A stretch of DNA of 35,780 nucleotides from Treponema sp. (GCA_031276815.1 JAISMJ010000068.1:1-35780), one strand, 5' to 3'; shown: positions 1 through 8,778, numbered from the stretch's first letter. Made by a program: numbers and translations. The notes: generated by a model not told the origin, from the sequence alone.

Positions 1-117
1 AGGAACCTTTCTATCTTTTTCCACACCCTATCATTTATATCGTGTCTTTGCAGTTCTTTCCCATTTTTTCATCTCTTTATCTTACTATATTTTTCTCCTT
101 TTGACGACACCCCCTAG
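1..117 (-). mobile_element. IS5-type element, 5' end with transposase N-terminus (runs off window)
   Basis: Read on the minus strand, bases 1 to about 55 encode RHDINDRVWKKIERFL, which matches the opening of IS5-family transposases (DUF4096, usual form RHDIxDxxWxxIxxLLP). The rest of the protein lies outside the window. Upstream of it is an AT-rich leader ending in the terminal sequence CCTTTTGACGACAC (97-110, plus strand) and a CTAG (114-117). The same terminal sequence recurs at 13731-13742 and, inverted, at 35641-35654, always beside CTAG, so it is taken as the element's terminal repeat with CTAG as target. In-frame ATG is missing in the part I can see (a TGA lies just upstream of the matching frame), so the start codon is unclear or the copy may be decayed. 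Confidence 0.7.
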
Positions 118-180
118 GCCACTGTTAGCAAAGATAGACAAAAGGGGAAAAACAGGATAAAAAGGAGGCGTGGGGGAGGG

Positions 181-393
181 AAAAAATGGGAAGGGATAGA
201 GGAAAAGTTCACGGAAGTGGTGTTACCTATTATCGAGGCAAGTTACCTTGGGAAAGGCCGGCCCCCTAAAGTCTCCCACTACCGGGCGTTTTGCGGTATT
301 CTCTATATATTGAGAACCGGCTGCCCGTGGCGGGATATGCCCGAAGAGTTTGGCTACTGGCATGTGGTATATGACCGGTTTTTAGAAAAGTAG
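181..393 (+). pseudogene. IS5-family transposase, N-terminal fragment
   Basis: This frame reads KKWEGIEEKF, then GKGRPPKVSHYRAFCGILY, then RTGCPWRDMPEEFGYWHVVY and ends DRFLEK-stop. The GRPP, ILYILRTGCPWRDMP and VYDRF motifs are those of the DUF4096 domain at the N-terminus of IS5-family transposases. There is no convincing start codon and no DDE catalytic part follows, so this is a remnant or the first half of a two-frame transposase whose second half is gone. It runs in the opposite direction to the element at 1-117. Confidence 0.75.
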
Positions 394-474
394 CGGGCTC
401 GAATAACCGGCATAAGGCGAGGGACAGAGTAACATGACGTACCAGTACAGCCTCGAAGAAGGAAGAAAAGTTGA

Positions 475-511
475 TACCAATGCTATAGCGGCATGAGCGA
501 TAGCATTGGTA
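475..511 (-). terminator. 12-bp perfect hairpin downstream of ilvD
   Basis: Bases 475-486 (TACCAATGCTAT) are the exact reverse complement of 500-511, with a 13-base loop. The hairpin lies about 80 bases beyond the ilvD stop in the direction of its transcription and is followed on that strand by the T-rich run TCAACTTTTC. It could end the ilvD transcript, although the T-run is poor. It also contains GCTATAGC (482-489), the core palindrome of the 21-bp array at 5135. Confidence 0.4.
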
Positions 512-591
512 CCCGTTTACGGGGTGGTTGTTGAATCATTGCATCAGTCATACTCTTCCTCTTTAATGCTCAGCCGCAACGTACTCGGCTT

Positions 592-2259
592 TCACGTAAA
601 CACCGCGCCGGTTGCGGCGGAACCGACCTGCCGCGCGTAGCGCGTGAGATAACTGCGCGGATCGCCTGCTTTGGGAACAAAGGGCGCTTTTTCTTTGCTT
701 CGCTCCGCTATGTCCGCATCGCTCAAGAGGGCATTGACCGTGCGGGCGGGTATGTCGATAGCGATGCGATCCCCATCTTTCAGCAGCCCGATAAGCCCGC
801 CTTCGGCTGCTTCGGGCGAAACGTGACCAATAGCCGCGCCGCGCGTTGCGCCCGAAAAGCGCCCGTCCGTGATGAGCGCGACCGTGTCGTCAAGCCCCAT
901 GCCGGCGAGCGCGCCGGTGGGAGCGAGCATCTCCTTCATCCCCGGACCTCCGCGCGGACCTTCATACCGGATGACAACCACGTCTCCCGCATGTATCCCG
1001 CCGTCCATGATAGCGTCAAAAGCCGCCTCCTCGGTATCAAAGCAACGCGCTGGTCCTTCGTGTTTTAGCATGGCGGGCGCTACCGCGCTCTGTTTGACGA
1101 CGCAACCGCCGGGCGCAAGATTGCCGAACAGCGCGGCGAGTCCGCCGGTATGGGAAAAGGGATCGTCTATGGGGCAGATAATAGCCGTATTCCGGTTTAC
1201 CGCGCCGTTCACACTGTCTTTCAGCGTACCGTACACCGTCAGCGCGGTCGTATCAATTAGGCGGTTCTTATCAAGTTCCGCTAAAACAGCCGGAATTCCC
1301 CCCGCCGCGTGCAGGTCTTCGATTGCGGCAGGACCGGCGGGCGCGAGATGGCACAGGTTCGGCGTTACCGCGCTGACTTTGTTTAACAGTCTCATGATAT
1401 CCAGCGTACAACCCGTTTCATACGCAATGGCAGGCAGATGCAGCGCGGTATTGGTGGAACAGCCCAGCGCCATATCAAGGGCAAGCGCGTTCATAAACGC
1501 CTTTTCCGTCATAACCTCGCGTGGACGGATGTCTTTTTTCAACGCTTCAAGAATAAGCAACCCTGTCTTTTTCGCAAGACGCGCTCGTGCAGCCATGACT
1601 GCCGGTATGGTTCCATTGCCCGGAAGCGCCATGCCCAATGCCTCGGTAACGCAGTTCATCGAATTGGCGGTGAACATGCCGGCGCAGGAACCGCAGCCCG
1701 GACACGCGGTATTCTCAAGCTCCGTGAGTTCGGCTTCGGTCATTTTGCCGGAACCTACCGCGCCGACCGCCTCAAACATGGTTGTCAACGTAAGCGGCGT
1801 TCCATCGACCCCGCGCCCCGCAAGCATGGGACCGCCCGATACAAACGCCGCCGGTATATTGATCCGCGCCGCCGCCATGAGCATACCCGGTACGATCTTG
1901 TCGCAGTTCGGAATGAAGATCAGCGCGTCAAACCCATGCGCCATCGCCATACACTCGATAGAATCCGCTATCAGTTCCCGCGTAACCAGAGAATAGCGCA
2001 TCCCTTCATGTCCCATCGCGATGCCGTCGCATACGCCGATAACGGGAAACTGCACGGGAACGCCGCCAGCCGTCCGCACGCCGTCCGCCGCAGCCCGCGC
2101 TATGGTATCAAGGTGCAGGTGTCCCGGCACTATCTCGCTTTTCGCAACCGCAATCCCGATGAGCGGACGGTTTAACTCTTCGTCAATAAATCCCAGCGCC
2201 TTAAACAGCGAACGCTGCGGCGCGCGCGCAATTCCTTTTTTGACGGTATCGCTTCGCAT
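592..2259 (-). CDS. ilvD: dihydroxy-acid dehydratase
   Basis: IlvD dehydrates 2,3-dihydroxy-isovalerate and 2,3-dihydroxy-3-methylvalerate, the third common step of valine and isoleucine synthesis, using an iron-sulfur cluster in the cytoplasm. The protein has the family hallmarks: NCDKIVPGM and [18 protein letters not shown] for the cluster-binding cysteines, and the C-terminal [12 protein letters not shown] and [12 protein letters not shown] motifs. About 555 residues is full length. I start at the ATG at 2259 (MRSDTVKKG) because GGAGGAG sits just upstream of it; the frame stays open to a TTG at 2274, but that codon overlaps the ribosome binding site. No other ilv or leu gene is in the window, so it stands alone. 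It may share transcription with the WHy-domain gene upstream (57-bp gap). Confidence 0.97.
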   Translation of the reverse strand: MRSDTVKKGIARAPQRSLFKALGFIDEELNRPLIGIAVAKSEIVPGHLHLDTIARAAADGVRTAGGVPVQFPVIGVCDGIAMGHEGMRYSLVTRELIADSIECMAMAHGFDALIFIPNCDKIVPGMLMAAARINIPAAFVSGGPMLAGRGVDGTPLTLTTMFEAVGAVGSGKMTEAELTELENTACPGCGSCAGMFTANSMNCVTEALGMALPGNGTIPAVMAARARLAKKTGLLILEALKKDIRPREVMTEKAFMNALALDMALGCSTNTALHLPAIAYETGCTLDIMRLLNKVSAVTPNLCHLAPAGPAAIEDLHAAGGIPAVLAELDKNRLIDTTALTVYGTLKDSVNGAVNRNTAIICPIDDPFSHTGGLAALFGNLAPGGCVVKQSAVAPAMLKHEGPARCFDTEEAAFDAIMDGGIHAGDVVVIRYEGPRGGPGMKEMLAPTGALAGMGLDDTVALITDGRFSGATRGAAIGHVSPEAAEGGLIGLLKDGDRIAIDIPARTVNALLSDADIAERSKEKAPFVPKAGDPRSYLTRYARQVGSAATGAVFT

Positions 2260-2315
2260 ACTGTTCTCCTCCAATCAATCGCTGCGGGATATGACGGCTC
2301 GCCGCCGGCTCCCGC

Positions 2316-3644
2316 CTAAAACCTTGTAACTCCGGTACTATTAAACGGTACTATGACCGGTTTCATACCGGGAAAATCGCTTGCGATGGTAACGCCGCCT
2401 TCACAGACGTAGGGAACATTCGTCGTGCGGCTTGCGACAAGCGCCCCGATTTCCCGCGCCAGCGAAAGCGTAGTAATCGTTACATTGAGCGGTATCGTAA
2501 CCTTCCGGTTCGCCCCAATCACCGTTTTATCCGGCGCTGCGCCGTCTATCCATTCGCTGCCGTTTACCGTAAGTGTATACGCGAGAGAATCAAGCGTCAT
2601 GGCAAAAGCGTTTTTATTTTCAACCTCAAACCCAATGGCAAGATCGATCTTTGAGTTTCCCGCAAGCAGCCCTTCAAAAATATTAACGTTTTTCACGGTA
2701 ATTCCCGTAAACCGGATAGAAGGCGGTTTGAGCAGCGGAATTGTGTTCGCCAGATCAAGGGAGAGTACGTCACCGGCAAAAGCCGGAATAGCCGTTAAAC
2801 CGAATGTAAGGGCTAAAGCGCCGTCCGCTTCGCCCGCGGCGAGCAGCGTGTGGAAGGATTTATACAGTTCCGTATACTGTATATTTATAACCAGTACGAC
2901 CGCTGAATCCGAATGTGCGGCAAGCGGCGCGGCGTTCTCAACGCGGCCTCTGATAAAGGAATTGGCGTTAATCGCATAATCCCATTCCATATCCGGAACC
3001 GGAAGCTCAAAGGCGTTTGGATTTTCTACAGTAAGACTGCAAGTCAGGGTAACGCCGGTAAAATCAATCGCCGCGATAGAGAGCGCCATATCAGAAAATT
3101 TCACCATCCGTAAAAGCGGTATGGTTCCCTCCGCTTCAAACGGCAGCTTTTTCTCACCAAGAACGGGCAGGGTAAACGCCGCCGTTACACCGAGCTTGAA
3201 ACCGGTTTCTTGCGCTCCGTTTTTGGAAGCGTCCTTCACCGACGCTATAGTGTTGTATAGGTCCGCGTAATCCACATGGAACGGCACTTCTATTATAGTA
3301 GATCGCCGCGCTTTGATTGACATCCCGGTATCAATAGCGCCGGTTATCAGTCTGACGGACGCGATAGACAAATCCCACTCAATATGGGGAAACGGTATGT
3401 CGATATGGTTTGGATTTTCCACGTTGATTGTACACATTCCGTCCACGCCCGTAAAGGTAACGCCTGTTAATTCCATCGAATTGAGAGAAAGAACAGGTTC
3501 TTTCATAAGGGAGCCGACAGAGAGCGATTCACAGGTACACAAACTTGCGCTTATGGCAAGCGCGATGAAAACCTTTGTCTTTTTCACAAGTGATCCTTTA
3601 GAGCAGGAAAAGCTTAAAAAACGGCGAAGCCGCCTCATCTTCAT
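2316..3644 (-). CDS. secreted protein with three tandem WHy (LEA14-like) domains
   Basis: After a hydrophobic signal (KVFIALAISASLCTCES) the protein carries three copies of a WHy/LEA14-like module, recognisable by ELTGVTF...TINVENPNHIDIPFP, AIDFTGVTL...LTVENPNAFELPVP and FTGITVKNV...GFEVENKNAFAMTL. WHy domains are small beta-sandwiches found in desiccation- and stress-linked proteins; their molecular role in bacteria is unclear. A lipoprotein is possible through the cysteines at the end of the signal, but no classical lipobox is present. The start at 3644 has a strong GGAGGAGG nine bases upstream and lies 18 bp after serS. A GTG at 3587 (KKTKVFIALA) would give a more normal signal peptide and also has AAAGGA upstream, so the start is open. 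Confidence 0.8.
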   Translation of the reverse strand: MKMRRLRRFLSFSCSKGSLVKKTKVFIALAISASLCTCESLSVGSLMKEPVLSLNSMELTGVTFTGVDGMCTINVENPNHIDIPFPHIEWDLSIASVRLITGAIDTGMSIKARRSTIIEVPFHVDYADLYNTIASVKDASKNGAQETGFKLGVTAAFTLPVLGEKKLPFEAEGTIPLLRMVKFSDMALSIAAIDFTGVTLTCSLTVENPNAFELPVPDMEWDYAINANSFIRGRVENAAPLAAHSDSAVVLVINIQYTELYKSFHTLLAAGEADGALALTFGLTAIPAFAGDVLSLDLANTIPLLKPPSIRFTGITVKNVNIFEGLLAGNSKIDLAIGFEVENKNAFAMTLDSLAYTLTVNGSEWIDGAAPDKTVIGANRKVTIPLNVTITTLSLAREIGALVASRTTNVPYVCEGGVTIASDFPGMKPVIVPFNSTGVTRF

Positions 3645-3662
3645 AATGTTGTTCCTCCTCCG

Positions 3663-4937
3663 CTATTTCTTCTTAATTACTTCAAAACCGCAGTACGGGA
3701 CAAGCGGCGCGGGAAGCCGTACCGACCCGTCTTCCTGCTGAAAGTTCTCCAGAACCGCGATGATTGCCCGCGAGACCGCTATCGCCGTGCCGTTAAGCAT
3801 GTGGACAAACTTGTTTTTGCCGTCATCGTCTTTGTACTTGACGTTAAGCCGCCGCGCCTGATAATCGGTGCAGTTCGATGTTGAGGTGACCTCTCCCCAT
3901 CCGCCGTTGTTCCGTCCCGGCATCCACGCCTCAAGGTCCCACTTGCGGTACGCGGGCGCGCCAAGGTCGCCGGTACAGGTATCGACAACCCGAAACGGTA
4001 TGCCAAGACCGGAGAAAATCTCTTCTTCAACGGAACGCAGATAGTCATGGCATTGGTTTGAATCTTCTGGCAGGCAGTATACGAACATCTCCAGCTTGGT
4101 GAACTGATGAACGCGGTACAATCCTTTGGAGAATTGCCCTGCCGCGCCGGCTTCTCGCCTGAAACAATGGGAGAGTCCCGCCATTTTAAGCGGAAGCTTA
4201 TCCTTTGCGATGATCGTGTTGGAATAGTAGCCGCCCAGCGTGATTTCCGCGGTTCCCACAAGACACGCGCCTTCTTCCTCTATGGCGTACACATTGGATT
4301 CGGCGCCCCGCGGATTAAAGCCGATGCCTTCGAGGATTTCCTCCTTGGCGACATCCGGCGTAATGAACGGGGTAAAGCCCTTTTTCTGTAGTATATCCAG
4401 CGCATAGCGTACAAGCCCCAATTCCAGAAACACGCCTTCATGTTTAAGATAGTAGAATTTAGTGCCTGATACCTTGGTTGCGGAATCAAAATCAATAATA
4501 TCCAATTCCTGCCCAAGCTGGACATGATCTTTTGGCGTAAAGCCGAATTTCACCGGCTCGCCGACCCGCTTTACTTCAAGGTTATCCTTGTCTTCTTTTC
4601 CAACCGGCGCGTCAGGATGCGCCATGTTGGGGATGCGGCGGGCTTCCTCCTCCAAAGCCGCTTCTACATGTGTCAGTTCCGTTTCCACACCGGCGATATC
4701 TTCCTTGATTTTTTTACCTTCTTCAATAAGAGCCGTACGTTTTTCATGCTCCAGTCCGCCCTTCATGGCGGCCGCATGTATATTCCGCTGCTGCTGGAGC
4801 CGCTGGAGGGACGTGGTCAGATTCGTCCGTTTGTTAAACAAGGCGACGACCGCATCAGCGTCCGCCTTCATACACCGGTCGGCAATATTCTTCTTAACTG
4901 CCGGAAGGTTTTCCACAATGAAATGATAATCTAACAT
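3663..4937 (-). CDS. serS: seryl-tRNA synthetase
   Basis: SerS charges tRNA-Ser with serine in the cytoplasm. The N-terminal part (about residues 1-110) is the long helical tRNA-binding arm, starting with the typical MLDYHFIVENLPAVKKN. The class II catalytic core follows, with motif 2 in FRREAGAAGQFSKGLYRVHQ and FTKLEMF and motif 3 in LNGTAIAVSRAIIAVLENFQ. About 424 residues is the normal length. The ATG at 4937 fits the family start; a TTG farther out (4973) falls inside the -35 box. There is no ribosome binding site, and the -10 box ends 7 bases before the ATG, so the mRNA is probably leaderless. The WHy gene follows after 18 bp and may be cotranscribed. Confidence 0.97.
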   Translation of the reverse strand: MLDYHFIVENLPAVKKNIADRCMKADADAVVALFNKRTNLTTSLQRLQQQRNIHAAAMKGGLEHEKRTALIEEGKKIKEDIAGVETELTHVEAALEEEARRIPNMAHPDAPVGKEDKDNLEVKRVGEPVKFGFTPKDHVQLGQELDIIDFDSATKVSGTKFYYLKHEGVFLELGLVRYALDILQKKGFTPFITPDVAKEEILEGIGFNPRGAESNVYAIEEEGACLVGTAEITLGGYYSNTIIAKDKLPLKMAGLSHCFRREAGAAGQFSKGLYRVHQFTKLEMFVYCLPEDSNQCHDYLRSVEEEIFSGLGIPFRVVDTCTGDLGAPAYRKWDLEAWMPGRNNGGWGEVTSTSNCTDYQARRLNVKYKDDDGKNKFVHMLNGTAIAVSRAIIAVLENFQQEDGSVRLPAPLVPYCGFEVIKKK

Positions 4938-4944
4938 GGGGCGT

Positions 4945-4973
4945 ATTTTACCAAGCGCGGGTGAATGTTTCAA
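4945..4973 (-). promoter_or_regulatory. sigma70-type promoter of serS, leaderless
   Basis: On the minus strand TTGAAA (4968-4973) and TAAAAT (4945-4950) are separated by exactly 17 bp. Only 7 bases (ACGCCCC) separate the -10 box from the serS ATG, so transcription should start at or next to the start codon. Confidence 0.7.
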
Positions 4974-4999
4974 GGGGCGGCGTTGGCGGGATTACAAAA

Positions 5000-5048
5000 G
5001 GCCGGCGTAAAGCCCAAGCCTTTAGGCTTGTGTTGATATAAGGCGCAA
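5000..5048 (+). repeat. dispersed hairpin repeat, copy A
   Basis: The segment GGCGTAAAGCCCAAGCC...GGCTTG...GATATAAGGCGCAA has a small hairpin (CAAGCC/GGCTTG with loop TTTA, 5015-5030) followed by ATATAAGGCGCAA (5036-5048). The same layout recurs at 23963-24008, and inverted at 5412-5446. A CCCAA..CTTTAG hairpin followed by a short conserved end recalls the subterminal hairpins of IS200/IS605-type elements, but no transposase is linked to any copy. Confidence 0.55.
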
Positions 5049-5134
5049 CGATACAGATACGTAACAACAGAGGGACAGAAAACGTGACGAAACACAGTCG
5101 TTCCGTTCCTCCATATGCACAAAATACGCCGTTA

Positions 5135-5386
5135 TTCGCTATAGCCAGCGGCGCATTCGCTATAGCCAGCGGCGCATTCGCTATAGCCAACGACCTATTC
5201 GCTATAGCCAGCGGCTCATTCGCTATAGCCAACGACCTATTCGCTATAGCCAGCGGCTCATTCGCTATAGCCAGCGACCTATTCGCTATAGCCAACGACT
5301 CATTCGCTATAGCCAGCGACCTATTCGCTATAGCCAACGACTCATTCGCTATAGCCAGCGGCCCATTCGCTATAGCCAGCAAGCCA
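5135..5386. repeat. tandem array, 12 units of 21 bp with GCTATAGC core
   Basis: Twelve consecutive 21-bp units of the form TTCGCTATAGCCARCGRC start at 5135, 5156, 5177 and so on to 5366. Each holds the 8-bp palindrome GCTATAGC. Variation is confined to a few positions (G/A and the last bases), with an alternating order of subtypes, as in a minisatellite that grows by unit duplication. Because 21 is a multiple of 3, long frames stay open on both strands (seven-residue repeats FAIASGx on plus, LAIANxx on minus), but no start site supports a protein. The array is flanked by inverted copies of the hairpin repeat (5036-5048 and 5412-5424). Confidence 0.95.
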
Positions 5387-5411
5387 TACTGGAAATACAT
5401 GATCGATCCGC

Positions 5412-5446
5412 TTGCGCCTTATATTCCAAAGCTAAAAGATTGGGTT
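5412..5446 (-). repeat. dispersed hairpin repeat, copy B (inverted)
   Basis: On the minus strand this reads CCCAATCTTTTAGCTTTGG followed by AATATAAGGCGCAA, closely matching copy C (CCCAATGCTTTAGCCGTGGG then ATATAAGGCGCA). Its 13-bp end TTGCGCCTTATAT (5412-5424) is the perfect inverse of the end of copy A at 5036-5048, so the two enclose the 21-bp array. Confidence 0.55.
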
Positions 5447-5491
5447 GGACGATGACTTTTTATAAAAATAATTGGGTAGCTGACTTCAGCA

Positions 5492-5520
5492 TTGACAACA
5501 TAAAAATAATGTAGTAAAGT
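5492..5520 (+). promoter_or_regulatory. sigma70-type promoter of the solute-binding lipoprotein gene
   Basis: A consensus TTGACA (5492-5497), a 17-bp AT-rich spacer and TAAAGT (5515-5520) lie about 110 bases before the start at 5632. The leader that follows ends in a strong GGAGGAGAGGAGG ribosome binding site. The same TAAAGT -10 form is used before the ferredoxin gene. Confidence 0.65.
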
Positions 5521-5631
5521 TAATAAAATTATGTAACTCCGATGAAAACAGGATGCCTCACATAGGCTGCTGTGGTTTTGCTGCTATAGGGTGTGATTAT
5601 TGATTGAATTCGGAGGAGAGGAGGAAGTTTT

Positions 5632-7242
5632 ATGAAAACAAGTAAAGTATTGTTTTTATTGACGGGTTTACTGGCGTTTGTCCTGTTAAACGGATGTACT
5701 AAGAAGGCGGAATCTTCCGCACAGTCCGGCGGCGCTGCCACGCCTGCCGCGCCTGCTGAAATCACAGTTGAAATATTCGACCGCGGTACGGATGGCGGCA
5801 AGTCCGATCCGACTAACAACGAGTGGACCAAATGGATTCAGGAGAAGATCCTAAAAGATGAAAACATCAAAGTAACCTTTATTCCGGTAAACCGCTGGGA
5901 TGAAGCTGCGGCTATGAACAACCTCATGGCTGCGGGAAACCCGCCCGATGTGTGCTATACCTATGCCGGCGATATGATAGCGAACTATCAAGTATTGGGC
6001 GGCTTATTCGATATGGCGCCTTATGTCGATACGTTGCTCAAGGATTTGAAAGCGTTCCTTGGTAATGATACGGCGCTTCCTGGTCGCGATTTCATCAGGA
6101 GAGTCGAAGATTCGGCAACCGGACAACTCTTTGCCATACAAGGGGCGCGCATGAATACCGCGATGCGTAATATTTTTATGCGTAAAGACTGGCTTGACAA
6201 ACTGGGACTTCCCGCACCGACCACCCCGGAGCAGTTCTTCGATGCGCTTGTGGCGTTCAAAGAGCAGGATCCGGGCGGAGTCGGCAAAAACAACGTGATC
6301 CCCTTTACCATGACCAACGATGTACGCTGGCTTGGCGCGAACATAGCCGAAAGTTTCATCGATCCCAACATGGATATAAAGACCCGCTGGGTAAATCAGG
6401 CGGTTGAACGCAACTTGGCGGTTCCGGGCTATAAAGAAGGTATCCGTTTCATGAATAAGATGTTCAATGCCGGACTCATCGACAAGGACTTTGCTTTGTA
6501 CAAGGCTCCGGAAGATGCGAACAATGTTATCAAAGCCGGTTTTGCTGGCGCTTTCTCAGGCGAATGGGACCTGATATACCGCGATAACTTCGCCATACTC
6601 GCCGATCTTCAGAAAAACCTGCCGGGCGCGGATATTATTCCCATCGATCCGATGACCTCTTCAGACGGGCTTACCCACAAGGGCGCGTATGACAAAGCGG
6701 GACTCTACATGTTTATCCCTGCGTCTTCCAAAAATCCCGAAGCCGCAATGCGCTACCTGAATTGGCTTGCAAAGTTTGAAAACTACAACTTCCTACAGAT
6801 CGGTCCTGAGGGCATTGTCCACGATATAGTTAACGGTATCCCGAAGCTGAAAGTGGCGCCTGGTTTGTGGATTCAGAACAGCTCCCAAAATATCGACTAT
6901 ACCATGCCGATAAATGGGCTTGACCTTGGCGATCCGGCGCTGACGATTAGAGCCATAGCAAGCGGCTATTCGTGGCCCGCTGAACGTATTGAAGCGGCTT
7001 ATAATATGTCCATGACCAATGCGGCGCCCTTCCCCGTAATCAAGCCCGCATCGCCGCTCATCGCAGCAGGTCCGGTACAGCAGACCCTTGTAGATAAAAG
7101 CTCCGCATTGCTTATTCAGGCGATCATGGCTAAACCAGAAGAGTTTGATAGAATTTGGGATGAAGGCGTAAAGGATTGGCTTGCATCCGGCGCTCAAGAA
7201 GTTATAAATGAACGTGAAGCCAAGTACATCGCGCCTAACTGA
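5632..7242 (+). CDS. ABC transporter extracellular solute-binding lipoprotein (family 1, LplA-like)
   Basis: This is a full-length (536 residues) substrate-binding lipoprotein of the carbohydrate-uptake type. The signal MKTSKVLFLLTGLLAFVLLNGC ends in the lipobox LNGC, and a low-complexity linker (SSAQSGGAATPAAPA) follows. The body has features of family 1 solute-binding proteins related to Bacillus LplA/YtcQ: NEWTKWIQEKILKDENIKV, LMAAGNPPDVCYTYAGD, MRKDWLDKLGLPAPTTPEQF. These usually bind oligosaccharides; the ligand cannot be read from sequence. No permease or ATPase gene is next to it, so it must work with transporter parts encoded elsewhere. It has its own promoter and a terminator-like hairpin, so it is probably monocistronic. 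Spirochaete gut symbionts often have many such orphan binding proteins. Confidence 0.9.
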   Translation: MKTSKVLFLLTGLLAFVLLNGCTKKAESSAQSGGAATPAAPAEITVEIFDRGTDGGKSDPTNNEWTKWIQEKILKDENIKVTFIPVNRWDEAAAMNNLMAAGNPPDVCYTYAGDMIANYQVLGGLFDMAPYVDTLLKDLKAFLGNDTALPGRDFIRRVEDSATGQLFAIQGARMNTAMRNIFMRKDWLDKLGLPAPTTPEQFFDALVAFKEQDPGGVGKNNVIPFTMTNDVRWLGANIAESFIDPNMDIKTRWVNQAVERNLAVPGYKEGIRFMNKMFNAGLIDKDFALYKAPEDANNVIKAGFAGAFSGEWDLIYRDNFAILADLQKNLPGADIIPIDPMTSSDGLTHKGAYDKAGLYMFIPASSKNPEAAMRYLNWLAKFENYNFLQIGPEGIVHDIVNGIPKLKVAPGLWIQNSSQNIDYTMPINGLDLGDPALTIRAIASGYSWPAERIEAAYNMSMTNAAPFPVIKPASPLIAAGPVQQTLVDKSSALLIQAIMAKPEEFDRIWDEGVKDWLASGAQEVINEREAKYIAPN

Positions 7243-7256
7243 TAAAGTAGTGGTTC

Positions 7257-7290
7257 ACAACAAGCCGGTTACCTGTAATCGGCTTGTTGT
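7257..7290 (+). terminator. hairpin terminator after the binding-protein gene
   Basis: ACAACAAGCCG (7257-7267) pairs perfectly with CGGCTTGTTGT (7280-7290) around a 12-base loop, starting 14 bases after the stop codon. The following sequence is AT-rich (TATCATATATC) rather than a clean T-run. A second, weaker stem (GGCTTTCCC with GGGGAAGCC, about 7313-7345) lies just downstream. Confidence 0.65.
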
Positions 7291-7380
7291 TATCATATAT
7301 CATTAATGGTAGGGCTTTCCCAAGAAGCTGAAAAGCGGGGAAGCCTCATTATGTAATAGAAGGTTATTTTTGGAGTGCAC

Positions 7381-7866
7381 ATGATTATGAAACGAATTTT
7401 ACTTTTGTTATTGTTATGTCTTACAGTAATTTCCGGTGTAGCTGCCCAGAAAAAGGGCGATATTATGTACGTTGCAGTGAAAAGCGTGAATGTTAAATCT
7501 TCCAAGTGGTTTTTTGCATCCGTCAAAGGAACATTTTCCTATGGAGCGCAGGTTACGGTTCAGAGCGTAAGCGGGAGTAAGGTTGAGATTACGGCAGGAA
7601 CTCTGACCGGCTGGGTAGAGGGTTCATCCTTAACGAGTAAACGTATTACTGCCTCGACCTCCTCGACTTCCGCATCCGCCAAAGAGATCGCGCTTGCGGG
7701 AAAAGGTTTTAACGAAGAAATTGAAGGTACCTATAAGACAGAAAACGCGAATCTTGAACAGGCATATGCTACTGTTGATAGTATTGAAACTATTACTGTG
7801 GAAGCTGATGCATTAAAACGTTTTATTGTTGATGGAAAGCTTACTGTCGATGAGGAGAATGATTAA
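7381..7866 (+). CDS. secreted SH3-like domain protein
   Basis: A small exported protein of about 161 residues. A signal peptide (MIMKRILLLLLLCLTVISGVAAQ) is followed by a bacterial SH3-like fold (MYVAVKSVNVKSSKWFFAS...GAQVTVQSVSGSKVEI...GWVEGSSL), a module often found in cell-wall-binding proteins. A serine/threonine-rich linker (TASTSSTSASAKE) and an acidic tail follow. The ATG at 7381 has GGAG five bases upstream; the ATG at 7387 is an alternative. The stop codon directly abuts the start of the M48 protease gene, so the two are one transcription unit and probably act together in the periplasm. Confidence 0.75.
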   Translation: MIMKRILLLLLLCLTVISGVAAQKKGDIMYVAVKSVNVKSSKWFFASVKGTFSYGAQVTVQSVSGSKVEITAGTLTGWVEGSSLTSKRITASTSSTSASAKEIALAGKGFNEEIEGTYKTENANLEQAYATVDSIETITVEADALKRFIVDGKLTVDEEND

Positions 7867-8769
7867 ATGAAAAAAATTATGGTTATATTTCTTGCTATAG
7901 TATTCACTTCTTCCTGTGAGACAGTCGGTACGGGGATAACTGCCGCTAGTAATGCAGGTGTTATTAGTGAACAGGCGGCCGATGCGCTTGGACGTATGAA
8001 TACTGCAGTAACTGACGCTACTAAGGATATTACTCCATCTGAAGAATACTACATTGGACGTGCAGTAGGCGCAAATATCCTTTCAAAGTACAAACTATAT
8101 ACGGAAAAACCCGAATTAACCGCGTATGTCAACGAAATCCTTAATGTGTTGGTTATCAATTCCCCGCGTCCCATTATTTACAATGGGTACCATGCGGCTA
8201 TTCTTGATACGGACGAAATCAACGCCTTCGCCACATCGGGTGGACATATTTTCATAACCCGCGGGTTATTGAACGCTACGGATTCTGAAGATGCGCTTGC
8301 CGCCGTACTCGCGCATGAGCTTGCTCATATTTTGCTCCAGCACAGTATCAAATCTATAAAGAACAGCCGGTTCACCGGCGCGATCCAGCAAGTCGCCGGA
8401 ATTGCCGCTGAAGCGGCGGGGCTTGACGAGCTTACTAAAATTTTTGATGAGTCAATTCGTGAAGCGGTTAATAGCGTACTTGATAAGGGGTATTCAAGGG
8501 AACAGGAATACGAAGCGGACGCTACAGCCATTTCCCTTCTTGCCGCCGCAGGATACACGCCGTCTAGTATTGTAGAAATGCTTGAAAAACTTAAAACACA
8601 GGGGTCCGGTACAACTGCATTTCCTTCTGTGGGAAGCGTCTTACAATCAACGCATCCGAGTGCCGATGATCGTTTAGTGGAAGTTAGGAAGAAACTCGTC
8701 CCTTACCAGAATGTTACTGATAATTCTGCGATACGGAAAATCCGGTTTGCCACCGTACTGAAAAAGTAA
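7867..8769 (+). CDS. M48-family zinc metalloprotease lipoprotein
   Basis: A 300-residue lipoprotein (signal MKKIMVIFLAIVFTSSC, lipobox TSSC) with the gluzincin site HELAH (near residue 150) in AVLAHELAHILLQHS and the third zinc ligand in EQEYEADATAISLLAAAGY. This matches the periplasmic M48 branch related to BepA/LoiP, which degrades or helps assemble outer-membrane proteins; the exact substrate is unknown. The motif TSGGHIFITRGLL upstream of the zinc site is also typical. It begins right after the stop of the SH3-like gene, with GAGGAG inside that gene as its ribosome binding site. Confidence 0.9.
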   Translation: MKKIMVIFLAIVFTSSCETVGTGITAASNAGVISEQAADALGRMNTAVTDATKDITPSEEYYIGRAVGANILSKYKLYTEKPELTAYVNEILNVLVINSPRPIIYNGYHAAILDTDEINAFATSGGHIFITRGLLNATDSEDALAAVLAHELAHILLQHSIKSIKNSRFTGAIQQVAGIAAEAAGLDELTKIFDESIREAVNSVLDKGYSREQEYEADATAISLLAAAGYTPSSIVEMLEKLKTQGSGTTAFPSVGSVLQSTHPSADDRLVEVRKKLVPYQNVTDNSAIRKIRFATVLKK

Positions 8770-8778
8770 TGTTATAAG

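Noticed and set aside
869-1996. Long plus-strand open frame opposite ilvD
   Set aside because: It is the antisense shadow of ilvD, which has clear family motifs; the plus frame has no domain or start signal.
5135-5386. CRISPR array
   Set aside because: Units abut with no unique spacers, and no cas gene is present. The same holds for the arrays at 13088, 28542 and 34560.
5084-5455. Heptapeptide-repeat proteins across the 21-bp array, on either strand
   Set aside because: Open frames follow automatically from a 21-bp period. No ribosome binding site or folded domain supports them.
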